Under the pieces are notes generated by a model. It ran no database searches and was not told the DNA's origin. It saw only the letters and a program-made list of their open reading frames with translations. From positions 1 to 40,080 of the forward strand of contig NZ_CANQTS010000022.1 in NCBI RefSeq assembly GCF_947626835.1: a stretch of DNA of 40,080 nucleotides, given 5' to 3'. Position numbers and translations under genes: made by a program. This document shows, one piece after another, positions 1 to 7,582 of this stretch. The stretch's first letter is position 1. Every line of letters starts with the position of its first letter. The DNA comes from an uncultured Acinetobacter sp. (lineage in GTDB: Bacteria > Pseudomonadota > Gammaproteobacteria > Pseudomonadales > Moraxellaceae).

Positions 1-575
1 TTTGTGTGTAGGCTTCTTCATTTGGAAATTATATCGCTGAAAAACCCTTTACAGATAGGTTTGTGCAACAAAGCCATTAAATAACATAGATACACTGACC
101 TATACTCAGCGCTTATTATTCAAGTAAATATATATATTGGACAGCATATAATCAGTTTTTTTGTTATATTTCAGTAATTTATTTTTGTATAACTCATCAT
201 GTAAATTAAAAATTAAATCATTTAATTGGCATTATTTATTAAAAAACAAATACAAATCACATTTATAAGCGTGGGGTGTGACATTCTAGGAAAAACCACA
301 TATATAATAAAAATATGAGAACAAATAAAATAAATATAAATTAAGAAAATAATATACTAATTATGTGAATTATACATTTTTGTGATAGCTCATTTATAAT
401 TTTTTAATCGTTTTTAAATCTAAATTTTTCTATCAAGTTAAGCATCAAACGATTAAGTTTAGCTGATCAATCACAGCTTTATGTTCAACAAAGTGAGCTT
501 TATTTTAAATAACAGCTACATCAAGTATGAAAGCCCAAGCTTTATGTAGCTGTGATAATTTTTGCTCAATCAATA
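1..575. other. AT-rich gene-free region
   Basis: No open reading frame of convincing length or with a ribosome binding site is seen on either strand. The first 450 bases are very AT-rich, with many A and T runs. The only clear structure is a bulged inverted repeat at 513-552, listed separately. It may hold promoters of a gene lying to the left of the window, but none can be assigned. Confidence 0.6.
513..552. repeat. Bulged two-part hairpin (possible RNA structure)
   Basis: CAGCTACAT at 513-521 pairs perfectly with ATGTAGCTG at 544-552. Inside it, AAAGC at 530-534 pairs with GCTTT at 539-543 around a CCAA loop. The two stems stack directly on the 3' side and are separated by an 8-base bulge (522-529) on the 5' side, giving 14 base pairs. 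On the plus strand it is followed by a short T-rich stretch (559-563), so it could be a terminator or the body of a small RNA. Function is not known. Confidence 0.5.
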
Positions 576-607
576 CAAAAAATGGAGCATCAAGCTCCAT
601 TTTTTTA
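576..607. terminator. Bidirectional intrinsic terminator downstream of yjdM
   Basis: The stem ATGGAGC (582-588) / GCTCCAT (594-600) is flanked by an A-run on the left and a T-run on the right. It can therefore end transcripts from the minus-strand phnA/yjdM gene and anything arriving from the left. Confidence 0.8.
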
Positions 608-614
608 AGTGAAT

Positions 615-956
615 TTAGGCTTTTTTAACAAATTCAGATTTCAGCTTCATTTGTCCAATGCCTTCAATTTTGCAATCAATATCATGACCGTCACTGGCAT
701 CTGGCACTAAACGAATAGTTTTGACTTTAGTACCCACTTTGACCACAGAAGATGAACCTTTGATTTTTAAGTCTTTAATCACTGTGACACTGTCACCGTC
801 TTGCAACACATTACCATTGGCATCTTTAATGATGCTTTGGGCTTCGGCTTGCTCTTCGCCTTCTTGCCATTCATGTGCACATTCAGGACACACCAATAGT
901 TCGCCATCTTCATAGGTATATGCCGATTGGCATTTAGGACAGTTTGGAAGTGACAT
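615..956 (-). CDS. yjdM: PhnA/YjdM family zinc-ribbon protein
   Basis: This 113-residue protein matches the YjdM family, historically called PhnA or 'alkylphosphonate utilization protein'. The N-terminus is a zinc ribbon with CxxC pairs (CPKC near residue 6 and CPEC near residue 23). The C-terminal half is the small beta-rich PhnA domain ([21 protein letters not shown] region). The molecular role of the family is unsettled; the link to phosphonates came from gene position in E. coli, and there are no phn genes here. A GAGG ribosome binding site lies just before the ATG, and the gene is followed by its own terminator. The family assignment is firm and the function is not. Confidence 0.9.
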   Translation of the reverse strand: MSLPNCPKCQSAYTYEDGELLVCPECAHEWQEGEEQAEAQSIIKDANGNVLQDGDSVTVIKDLKIKGSSSVVKVGTKVKTIRLVPDASDGHDIDCKIEGIGQMKLKSEFVKKA

Positions 957-1061
957 CGCAACCTCAAAATTAACATATCATTAACATATAAAGCGCATAA
1001 TAGCATAAATCATGCGCTTTATCGGGCATATTTTGCCTATCAAACTGCTTCAATAATCACT

Positions 1062-1433
1062 TTAAGAAGTCCCATCAATTTGATCATCAAACACATAGGC
1101 CATACAGCCCCAACCATCGTATTCACCTTGAAACTGCTCAGCTACCTTTTGCAACCATTCTTCCATATCTACAATGGCTTGATATTCAGGTTGTAACTCC
1201 ACAAACACGGTTAAACGCCATTCATGCGGTTGCAGATGTTGATCAAAGATGAGATTAAGTTTTTGTTGTTCGCGTAATAGATGTAAAGCTGCGTATTCAG
1301 CTTGCTCATGATCTATAAAGCTCAGTGAAAATTCGATGTCGTGCAATTCTTTTAAATCATCACCGTCTTGATACATCTGCCATAAAATATTGCCATTGTC
1401 ATCATCTGGAAATTTTTGATAATCGCGATACAT
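1062..1433 (-). CDS. rraB: Regulator of ribonuclease E activity B (RraB family)
   Basis: RraB proteins bind RNase E in the cytoplasm and inhibit it, altering degradosome composition and mRNA decay in E. coli. The 123 residues show the family hallmarks: an acidic start (FPDDDNGN near residues 8-15), the central DGDDL segment, and the C-terminal YDGWGC motif near residues 105-110. The length is close to the usual size. The start is supported by AAGGA about 9 bases before the ATG. It lies alone between yjdM and rluA, all on the minus strand but with gaps of about 100 bases, so it may have its own promoter. The role in this organism is inferred from the family. Confidence 0.85.
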   Translation of the reverse strand: MYRDYQKFPDDDNGNILWQMYQDGDDLKELHDIEFSLSFIDHEQAEYAALHLLREQQKLNLIFDQHLQPHEWRLTVFVELQPEYQAIVDMEEWLQKVAEQFQGEYDGWGCMAYVFDDQIDGTS

Positions 1434-1534
1434 TTCTTATCCTTATACTATGCTTATTCAAATTATACACATACTTGAGCTTAGCTGATTTTAAGCCACA
1501 ATGTGATGATTTTTGTAGCAGTTGGGTCTAAGAG

Positions 1535-2200
1535 TTAAAATGGTGCGAGTGCTTCAATCACGATGTCTTTTTTGCTCAGCGGTTGAGTAAAAGCTAAATA
1601 AGAGGCATGTAACGCCATGCGTTTTAAGGGACTTTGGAGAGCACATGGATGATAGAGTTTATCGCCTGTGATTGGATGCCCAATATGTAACATATGTACA
1701 CGCAGTTGGTGCGAGCGCCCAGTAATGGGTGTTAGCTTGACCCGAGTAATGTCTTGGCTTTGGTCATATTCAAGTGCTTGATAATAAGTTAGGGCTTTTT
1801 TACCCAATTCATCATGCACCATTTGGCGTGGGCGATTTTCCCAATCGGTAATTAAGGGTGCATCCACTTGCCCTGTGCCTTGTAATTGCCCTTGCACCAA
1901 AGCCGTGTAATGTTTAATCAAGGTACGCGCTTGGAACATTTTACTCACCGCCACCTCTGCATCACGGTGTTTGGCAAACATTAAAATACCTGATGTAGCC
2001 ATATCTAAACGATGCGTAATCTTGGCTTGCGGATATAAGTCCAACACACGTAAGTAAGCACTGTCGTGATGTTCAGGTAAACGCCCCGGTACCGACAATA
2101 ATCCTGCTGGCTTTTCAATGATGACTAAATCTTCATCTTGATACAAAATAACCAATGGCGTTTGCGGTGGTTGATAGATAAAGTGATCGTTTAAAGCCAT
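1535..2200 (-). CDS. rluA: RluA-type dual-specificity pseudouridine synthase
   Basis: The enzyme isomerises uridine to pseudouridine in RNA; family members such as E. coli RluA modify 23S rRNA U746 and tRNA U32. The catalytic motif HRLDMATSG, with the catalytic Asp, lies about a third of the way in, followed by the family segments GRSHQLRVHM and GHPITGDKLY. The length (221 residues with the chosen start) fits RluA and is too short for RluC/RluD, which carry an S4 domain. The ATG at 2200 is chosen because the homologous core begins just after it; upstream in-frame starts at 2212 and 2239 add only residues of no known homology, and none has a strong ribosome binding site. It is divergent from ygfZ. 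Confidence 0.88.
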   Translation of the reverse strand: MALNDHFIYQPPQTPLVILYQDEDLVIIEKPAGLLSVPGRLPEHHDSAYLRVLDLYPQAKITHRLDMATSGILMFAKHRDAEVAVSKMFQARTLIKHYTALVQGQLQGTGQVDAPLITDWENRPRQMVHDELGKKALTYYQALEYDQSQDITRVKLTPITGRSHQLRVHMLHIGHPITGDKLYHPCALQSPLKRMALHASYLAFTQPLSKKDIVIEALAPF

Positions 2201-2356
2201 GACAGAAGCCATAAATAAGAAAGCTCGGCACGTTAGCAACTGCCCATGTGGCTGTCAAGCATGGCTAAGATTAAATTTATGAGCTGCAATTTTGACTGTC
2301 TGATCAAGTTGATGCACAATCAATACATCGAAAAAATTGTCAAATTTGAGGCCATT

Positions 2357-3085
2357 ATGAGCACAGCACCAGCCTTTAGTGCACTGAGTTTAGCAGGTGT
2401 AGATGCACAAAAATTCTTACAAGGTCAAGTGACCTTGCATGTAGAGCGCTTAGAAGAAAATATCACGCGCTATACCGGCATTTGTAACTTAAAAGGACGT
2501 TTACAGTTTGGTTTATGGCTAACCAAGCTCAATCCTGAAAGCTTTGTGATTGTGACCACAGCCGATCAAGCAGATGAGCTTGCCAAGCATATTCAAAAAT
2601 TTGGTGCCTTTTCTAAAATGAAGCTGCAGGTATTAGGCCAAGTTTATCCAACGCTGGTAGACGATTGCACGATTTTTAGTGATAGTGAAACAGATGTTAC
2701 TGCATGGCAACGTGCTGCGATTCAAGCCGGTCAAGCATGGCTCAATGCAAGCAGCTTAAATGAGTTTCAACCGCAAGAGTTACGTTTACATCAACGTGAA
2801 GGCGTACATTACGACAAAGGCTGCTATTTGGGTCAAGAAATTGTGGCGCGTTTATGGTTTAAAGCCAAACCCAAGCATTGGCTGCATTTGGTACAGGGTC
2901 AAGGCGCCGCACCTGAAACTGCCAGCAAGTTGCATAATGATGTAGAAGTGGTGAATGCTATTGACACTGAACAAGGTTATCTGGCACTGGTAGTGGCTAA
3001 ACCACAAGCCTTAGTAGAATTGGGCTTAGAAGTACTCGATTTACCTGAATACTTAAATGGCGATGTGGCACGACCTCAAGCTTAA
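2357..3085 (+). CDS. ygfZ: Folate-binding YgfZ family protein (iron-sulfur cluster maintenance)
   Basis: YgfZ is a tetrahydrofolate-binding protein related to the GcvT fold, needed for proper activity of some Fe-S enzymes such as MiaB in E. coli. The diagnostic motif KGCYLGQE lies near residues 154-161 with its conserved Cys at about 156. The start at 2357 is preceded by GAGG at good spacing, so the in-frame upstream extension to 2246 is unlikely to be translated. The product is about 242 residues, shorter than the roughly 326 of E. coli YgfZ, the difference being mainly a reduced C-terminal region. A terminator follows directly. Confidence 0.9.
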   Translation: MSTAPAFSALSLAGVDAQKFLQGQVTLHVERLEENITRYTGICNLKGRLQFGLWLTKLNPESFVIVTTADQADELAKHIQKFGAFSKMKLQVLGQVYPTLVDDCTIFSDSETDVTAWQRAAIQAGQAWLNASSLNEFQPQELRLHQREGVHYDKGCYLGQEIVARLWFKAKPKHWLHLVQGQGAAPETASKLHNDVEVVNAIDTEQGYLALVVAKPQALVELGLEVLDLPEYLNGDVARPQA

Positions 3086-3093
3086 AATATATA

Positions 3094-3122
3094 AAAGAAC
3101 CTCCAAATGTGGAGGTTTTTTC
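3094..3122. terminator. Terminator between ygfZ and the convergent small gene
   Basis: Stem AACCTCC (3098-3104) / GGAGGTT (3111-3117) followed by a T-run on the plus strand ends the ygfZ transcript. The A-rich left flank is weaker, so it may also serve the minus-strand gene. Confidence 0.8.
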
Positions 3123-3126
3123 TTGA

Positions 3127-3372
3127 TTAAAATCCGTGAAACAGCTTATTCATGTCTTTAACGACATAGTCTTTAAAATGAAAAGCACGTGCATGTTTGG
3201 CATCAAACTTTACGCTAAGATCACCATTTTGAAAAACATAAACACGGTCATCTGCACTTACCAAATAGTCTTTGCCTAAAGCTAACAGCAAGGCATCAAT
3301 TTTATCTGTATCTGCAATACTGTCATCGGCATTAATTTTGTCATAGTTACGTTTAATACCTTTAATAAACAT
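3127..3372 (-). CDS. Small conserved-type protein of unknown function (81 aa)
   Basis: I do not recognise a family. The product is 81 residues, soluble in appearance, with no signal peptide or membrane segment and no Cys. It mixes acidic stretches (NADDSIADTDKID near residues 14-26) with a C-terminal half rich in Phe, His and Lys. An AGGA ribosome binding site lies 7 bases before the ATG, and the gene is convergent with ygfZ across a terminator; both support a real gene. It stands alone, with a 353-bp gap upstream, so the context gives no clue to function. Confidence 0.6.
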   Translation of the reverse strand: MFIKGIKRNYDKINADDSIADTDKIDALLLALGKDYLVSADDRVYVFQNGDLSVKFDAKHARAFHFKDYVVKDMNKLFHGF

Positions 3373-3725
3373 GGCAATATCCTGAAGATTACATGATCGA
3401 TGATTTTAGCTTATTTTTGCTTAATATAGGCACCAGCTCGGCATTTATTCACGCCAATTGCCATAAGCTACACAGCTCAACCGCTGTGCGATCGCCAGTT
3501 TTAACATTGCTCATGATGATTGAATTTTAGTGCTTTTATCAGCTTTGCTCGTTTTATACAGCAAATGTTTGGAGGGAAATTTTAAGCGCTGCTTCACTCT
3601 ATGCTAGGTCAAAAACACCATGTGTGATATTGCAGCTTTTAAGCACGCTTATGGATTATACTTTTACTTTTTAAATATAGCTCTTAAGATAAGCGCTACA
3701 TTTTATACAATTCAGGTTACTCATA
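3373..3725. other. Intergenic region upstream of two divergent genes
   Basis: This 353-base stretch separates the minus-strand 81-residue gene from the plus-strand Sel1 gene and should carry the promoters of both. I see a TATACT hexamer at 3657-3662 that could be a -10 element for the Sel1 gene, but no well-spaced -35. A GGAGG at 3571-3575 is not followed by a usable start. No RNA gene is recognised. Confidence 0.4.
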
Positions 3726-4520
3726 ATGAAAAAATTACTTTTGGCCACTGCCCTGACTTTCGCAACAACTTTCACTTTTGCCAATTCAGCTGATGCATTT
3801 ACTGAAGTTAAAACACTATTACAAAGCAATGATCACACAGGGGCATTTAAGGCCTTGGAAAAAGTGGCTAAAATGAATCATCCTGATGCCTTGTATAATT
3901 TAGGTTATTTAACCGAAATCGGTCAAGGTACTACGCAAAATAATAAAAAAGCGCTGCAATATTATGAAAAAGCGGCTAAACAAGGTTCAAGCCTTGCCAA
4001 TTTCGTTCTAGCCAAAAGCTATGAAACAGGTCGTTTAGGTTTAAAAGCCAATCCTAAAAAAGCGCAAAGCTATTTAGAAGCTGCTGATCGTTTAGGCTCA
4101 GCAGATGCAAAAATTGAAATTGCTGAGCAACTGTTTGCCAAACGTAATGCTGAAAGTAATCAACAAGGCTTAGCAAAACTTGCACCATTGGTTCAACAAG
4201 GTCATGTTGCCGCAGCCTATAGTCAAGCCACCTTCAAAATCAATGATGGTTTCCGTCAGCAAAATACCGCTCAAGTTCAGCAAGGTATTACTGAACTACA
4301 TGCTTTAGGTCAAAAAGGTCATGTGGCTTCTTTATTGTTATTGGGCAATTTATATGCCACTGGTTCATTGATCAAACAAGATTTAAATAAAGCCAAAATC
4401 ATCTTTACTGCATTAGATCAAGCCAAAGTGGCAGAAGCTAAACCTGCACTTGAGATTGTCAACCAAGCACTTGCGAAACAAGCGCAACCTGCCAACAATA
4501 AAGTTTCTAAAAAGAGCTAA
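3726..4520 (+). CDS. Secreted Sel1-like repeat protein
   Basis: The 264-residue product begins with a typical Sec signal peptide (MKKLLLATAL, hydrophobic to about residue 19, cleavage probably after FTFA), so it is probably periplasmic. The rest is helical solenoid repeats of the Sel1/TPR type: segments such as DALYNLGYLTEIGQG and KKALQYYEKAAKQGS (residues about 54-90) repeat the pattern A..LG..Y..G......A..W/Y...A. Such proteins usually mediate protein-protein contacts; the partner is not known. The C-terminal tail is Lys/Ser/Asn-rich and probably disordered. It is a single gene ended by its own terminator. Confidence 0.8.
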   Translation: MKKLLLATALTFATTFTFANSADAFTEVKTLLQSNDHTGAFKALEKVAKMNHPDALYNLGYLTEIGQGTTQNNKKALQYYEKAAKQGSSLANFVLAKSYETGRLGLKANPKKAQSYLEAADRLGSADAKIEIAEQLFAKRNAESNQQGLAKLAPLVQQGHVAAAYSQATFKINDGFRQQNTAQVQQGITELHALGQKGHVASLLLLGNLYATGSLIKQDLNKAKIIFTALDQAKVAEAKPALEIVNQALAKQAQPANNKVSKKS

Positions 4521-4531
4521 TCAAACCATTC

Positions 4532-4562
4532 AAAAAAGCGCTTAAATCAGCGCTTTTTTATT
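4532..4562. terminator. Bidirectional terminator between Sel1 gene and OYE gene
   Basis: AAAAAAGCGC (4532-4541) and GCGCTTTTTT (4550-4559) form an A/T-flanked stem with an 8-base loop, able to stop both converging transcripts. Confidence 0.85.
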
Positions 4563-5690
4563 TTAATCAAAACTTTCAGTCTTGGATTTAAATGACTTAA
4601 ATAATTCTTTTAAACCATGTGGCTGACAGCGTAGATACTGCGGTGCTATGGCAATCTGAGCACCCAATTCTGCTGCAGCATGCCATGGCCAACGTGGATT
4701 ATAAAGTATGGCACGCGCCAAGCCAATCGCATCAGCATAGTGATGGGTTAAAATATCCTCAGCTTGCTGCGGTGTTGTAATTAAACCCACTGCAATCACA
4801 GGGATCTTAAGGTGTTGTTTGATCTTATGCGCAAAATCTACTTGATAATTAGGTCCAATTTCAATGGCTTGCTCAGCATGTAAACCACCACTTGAAACAT
4901 GAACATACACTGCACCCAATTGTTCTAAGGCTTTGGCTAAACCAATGGATTGCTCTATATCCCAGCCTTGTTCACCCATCCAATCTGTTGCCGAGATACG
5001 TACTCCAATTGGATAATGCTCAGGTACAGCGGCTTTAATGGCTTGAAAGACTTCTAAAGTGAGTCGAATACGATTTTCTAAGCTGCCGCCATATTCATCT
5101 TGGCGTTGGTTAGACAGTGGCGATAAAAATTGATGCAACAAATAGCCATGTGCGGCATGAACTTCAATCAGCTCAAAACCTGCATCAACCGCACGACGCG
5201 CAGCTTCAGCAAAATCTTGTATCACATTTTGGATTTCATCTAAGCTTAAGGCTTTGGGTGGTTGATGATCTGCTTGAAAAGCAATCGCGCTTGCAGCGAC
5301 AGTTTGCCAGCCTTGCTCATGGTCAGACGCTAGCTGACCGCCACCTTGCCACGGTTTACGGCTTGAGGCTTTACGACCTGCATGTGCCAGTTGCACAGCA
5401 AATGGCATCGGAGAAAGCCGTTTAATTTTTTCTAATAAGGCTTTGATTTTAGCACGTTGGATATCATTCCAAAGCCCTAGATCTGCGTAGCTAATTCGAC
5501 CTACCGCCTGTACTGCCGTTGCTTCTACAATACATAAACCAGCGCCAGACAGTGCATAATTGGCCCACTGCTGTTCGTGCCAATCGCTGACTTCACCATT
5601 GTTGGCTGAGTATTGACACATCGGTGCAATCACGATTTTATTCTCAAGCTGCAATGTGCCAAATTCAATTGCTGTAAAAAGCTCAGGCAT
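4563..5690 (-). CDS. NADH:flavin oxidoreductase, Old Yellow Enzyme (YqjM/NamA-like)
   Basis: This FMN enzyme of the TIM-barrel OYE family reduces activated C=C bonds with NAD(P)H. The 375 residues contain the family markers: N-terminal ENKIVIAPMCQYS with the Cys typical of the YqjM subclass, QLAHAGRK near residue 100, HAAHGYLLHQFLSP (FMN/substrate His pair and the 'HQFLSP' stretch near residues 180-195), and SATDW. The C-terminal region gives AIGLARAILYNPRWPWHAA. The ATG at 5690 is chosen because GGAG lies 7 bases upstream; the in-frame ATG at 5696 is too close to that site. The physiological substrate is unknown. It is a single gene convergent with the Sel1 gene. Confidence 0.88.
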   Translation of the reverse strand: MPELFTAIEFGTLQLENKIVIAPMCQYSANNGEVSDWHEQQWANYALSGAGLCIVEATAVQAVGRISYADLGLWNDIQRAKIKALLEKIKRLSPMPFAVQLAHAGRKASSRKPWQGGGQLASDHEQGWQTVAASAIAFQADHQPPKALSLDEIQNVIQDFAEAARRAVDAGFELIEVHAAHGYLLHQFLSPLSNQRQDEYGGSLENRIRLTLEVFQAIKAAVPEHYPIGVRISATDWMGEQGWDIEQSIGLAKALEQLGAVYVHVSSGGLHAEQAIEIGPNYQVDFAHKIKQHLKIPVIAVGLITTPQQAEDILTHHYADAIGLARAILYNPRWPWHAAAELGAQIAIAPQYLRCQPHGLKELFKSFKSKTESFD

Positions 5691-5908
5691 GTGCATTCTC
5701 CATTCTTGTTATTGCGATTTTGCTCTTTAACATAGCGGCTTAAGCTTAAATCTACAATCTAAACTTTATACAGCCTCTTGTTTAGTATTTTGCCGGTTGA
5801 TATACAAAAACAAGCTTAACCACATACAAATTAGTCTTTTAGCAGCTTAAACTTGTTTTTTAATGCGCTTGCCCCATATTGAATCATATTCAAAAAAACT
5901 GGATTGTT

Positions 5909-6736
5909 ATGCCTGAATTACCTGAAGTGGAAACCACCAAAGTCAGTCTTGCACCTTTGCTTGATCAACGCGTTTTAGATGTCAGCATTTATCAAAGCAG
6001 TTTACGTTGGCCAATTCCAGACAATGTTGCTGTGCTCAAAGGTCAACGCTTAGTCAGCTTAAAACGCCGTTCTAAATATATTTTGGCTGAGTTTGAACAT
6101 GCCACCATGCTTTGGCATTTAGGCATGTCGGGAAGCTTTAGAATTTGTCAGCCTGATGAACCACTTAAAAAACATGATCACTTTGTGATGCGTTTTGAGG
6201 ACTGTGAGTTACGTTATCATGACCCACGCCGTTTTGGCTGTATTTTATGGTTAGATGACTATGCGCAAACAAAACTGTTAGCCCCGCTTGGTCCCGAACC
6301 CTTAAGTGATGCCTTTGATGCAGCTTATTTAAGCCAAAAACTCAAAAATAAGAATGTTGGCATTAAAGTTGCAATCATGGATAACCATGTGGTGGTGGGT
6401 GTTGGTAATATTTATGCTACAGAGAGTTTATTTAATCTGGGCATTCATCCTGCTGAGCCTGCAAAGCATTTAAATACACAACAGATCGAAAAATTAGTGG
6501 TTGAAATTAAGCGGATCTTAAAACAAGCGATTGATTTAGGTGGTTCCACTTTACGTGACTATAGCAATGCCATGGGTGAAAATGGCTATTTTCAGCAAAC
6601 CTTATTGGCTTACGGTCGTGCCGGAGAGATGTGTGTTAATTGCGAAACCACCCTTGAAAATATAAAGCTAGGACAACGTGCTTCTGTGTTTTGTCCAACG
6701 TGTCAGCCATTACAAATGCAAAGGAAATTAGCATGA
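5909..6736 (+). CDS. mutM: Formamidopyrimidine-DNA glycosylase (Fpg/MutM)
   Basis: MutM removes oxidised purines such as 8-oxoguanine and FapyG and nicks the abasic site by beta/delta elimination. The start at 5909 is fixed by chemistry: the mature enzyme needs Pro2 as the nucleophile, and the product begins MPELPEVETT, with Glu3 also catalytic. Lys56 lies in RRSKYIL. The C-terminal zinc finger uses CVNC (about 242-245) and CPTC (about 262-265), with the DNA-binding Arg in GQR between them. The length of 275 residues is normal. The stop overlaps the start of ppiC (ATGA), so the two are translationally coupled. Confidence 0.96.
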   Translation: MPELPEVETTKVSLAPLLDQRVLDVSIYQSSLRWPIPDNVAVLKGQRLVSLKRRSKYILAEFEHATMLWHLGMSGSFRICQPDEPLKKHDHFVMRFEDCELRYHDPRRFGCILWLDDYAQTKLLAPLGPEPLSDAFDAAYLSQKLKNKNVGIKVAIMDNHVVVGVGNIYATESLFNLGIHPAEPAKHLNTQQIEKLVVEIKRILKQAIDLGGSTLRDYSNAMGENGYFQQTLLAYGRAGEMCVNCETTLENIKLGQRASVFCPTCQPLQMQRKLA

Positions 6737-7017
6737 AAACAGCCATCGTTCGGCATATTTTGGTCAAAGATAAAGAGCAAGCCGAGCAATTAAAAAAGAA
6801 AATTTTAGCTGGTACTGATTTTGCTAAAATAGCCAAGCAATTTTCGACCTGTAATTCTGCTAAACGTGGTGGTGAATTAGGTGAAGTGAAAAAAGGGCAA
6901 TTGGTGCCTGTGATTGATAAATTGGTATTTAGCGCCGCAGAACGGGTTTTACATGGGCCTATCAAAAGCCAATTTGGTTTTCATTTGCTTGAGATTAAGT
7001 TCCGTATGGATTTTTAA
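6733..7017 (+). CDS. ppiC: Small parvulin-type peptidyl-prolyl isomerase (PpiC)
   Basis: This is a single-domain cytoplasmic parvulin that catalyses cis-trans isomerisation at proline. The 94 residues match E. coli PpiC in length and pattern: RHILVKDKEQAE at the N-terminus, FAKIAKQFSTCNSAKRGGELGE in the middle, and KSQFGFHLLEI near the end. The start at 6733 is chosen because AAGGA lies 7 bases upstream inside mutM and the longer in-frame reading would only add mutM-overlapping residues. It overlaps the mutM stop by 4 bases. A strong terminator follows. No signal peptide is present, which separates it from the periplasmic SurA/PpiD group. Confidence 0.93.
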   Translation: MKTAIVRHILVKDKEQAEQLKKKILAGTDFAKIAKQFSTCNSAKRGGELGEVKKGQLVPVIDKLVFSAAERVLHGPIKSQFGFHLLEIKFRMDF

Positions 7018-7051
7018 ACCCAAGCACAGCTATAAAAACACAGTCACGATG

Positions 7052-7081
7052 AAAAAACGGCACCTAAAGTGCCGTTTTTTA
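7052..7081. terminator. Bidirectional terminator between ppiC and mscL
   Basis: AAAAAACGGCAC (7053-7064) pairs with GTGCCGTTTTTT (7069-7080) around a short CTAA loop. It lies between the convergent ends of ppiC and mscL. Confidence 0.9.
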
Positions 7082-7093
7082 CAAATTTTAGAC

Positions 7094-7528
7094 TTAACCT
7101 TTACGTTTTAATTCATCACGAATTTCACGTAACAGTGCAATATCTTCAGGTGTTGGTTCAGGGGCAGGTGCTGCCTCTTCTTCTTTACGGCGCAATTTAT
7201 TCATAAATTTAACTAATAAGAACACCACCCATGCTAAAAGCAAGAAATTAATTAAAACGGTTAAGAAATTACCATAAGCAAAGACATTTAGGCCTGCTTC
7301 TTGTAAATCTGCTAAATTAGTTAAATTATTTGGATTATCGCCTAGTACCACAAACCAATTTGAGTAATCAACTTCACCGCCTAAGATCCATGACACAAAC
7401 GGCATAATTAAATCTTTAACCATAGAGTCAATAATTTTACCAAACGCGCCACCAATGATCACACCGACCGCTAAGTCCATGACATTGCCTTTCACAGCAA
7501 ACTCGCGAAACTCTTGAATAATACTCAT
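7094..7528 (-). CDS. mscL: Large-conductance mechanosensitive channel MscL
   Basis: MscL forms a homopentamer in the inner membrane that opens under high membrane tension to release solutes on osmotic downshock. The 144-residue product starts [20 protein letters not shown], with the first membrane helix rich in small residues ([13 protein letters not shown]) that line the gate. The second helix spans about residues 75-97, and the charged C-terminal bundle ends at KRKG. The start at 7528 is chosen because the N-terminal amphipathic helix begins there in the family; the in-frame extension to 7546 runs into the terminator of typA. It lies downstream of typA on the same strand but behind that terminator. 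Confidence 0.95.
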   Translation of the reverse strand: MSIIQEFREFAVKGNVMDLAVGVIIGGAFGKIIDSMVKDLIMPFVSWILGGEVDYSNWFVVLGDNPNNLTNLADLQEAGLNVFAYGNFLTVLINFLLLAWVVFLLVKFMNKLRRKEEEAAPAPEPTPEDIALLREIRDELKRKG

Positions 7529-7562
7529 AAAAAAAACCGCCAACATGCGTTAGCGGTTTTTA
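7529..7562 (-). terminator. Terminator downstream of typA
   Basis: AAAACCGC (7533-7540) / GCGGTTTT (7553-7560), with a further AAC/GTT pairing inside, lies between the end of typA and the start of mscL. It is read on the minus strand and ends in a long T-run. Promoter activity for mscL must therefore come from this same short gap or from read-through. Confidence 0.8.
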
Positions 7563-7582
7563 ACGTCGGCTAGCAGCGCGAC

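Noticed and set aside
5117..5425. A 102-residue plus-strand open frame inside the OYE gene
   Set aside because: It is antisense to conserved coding sequence and has no family resemblance.
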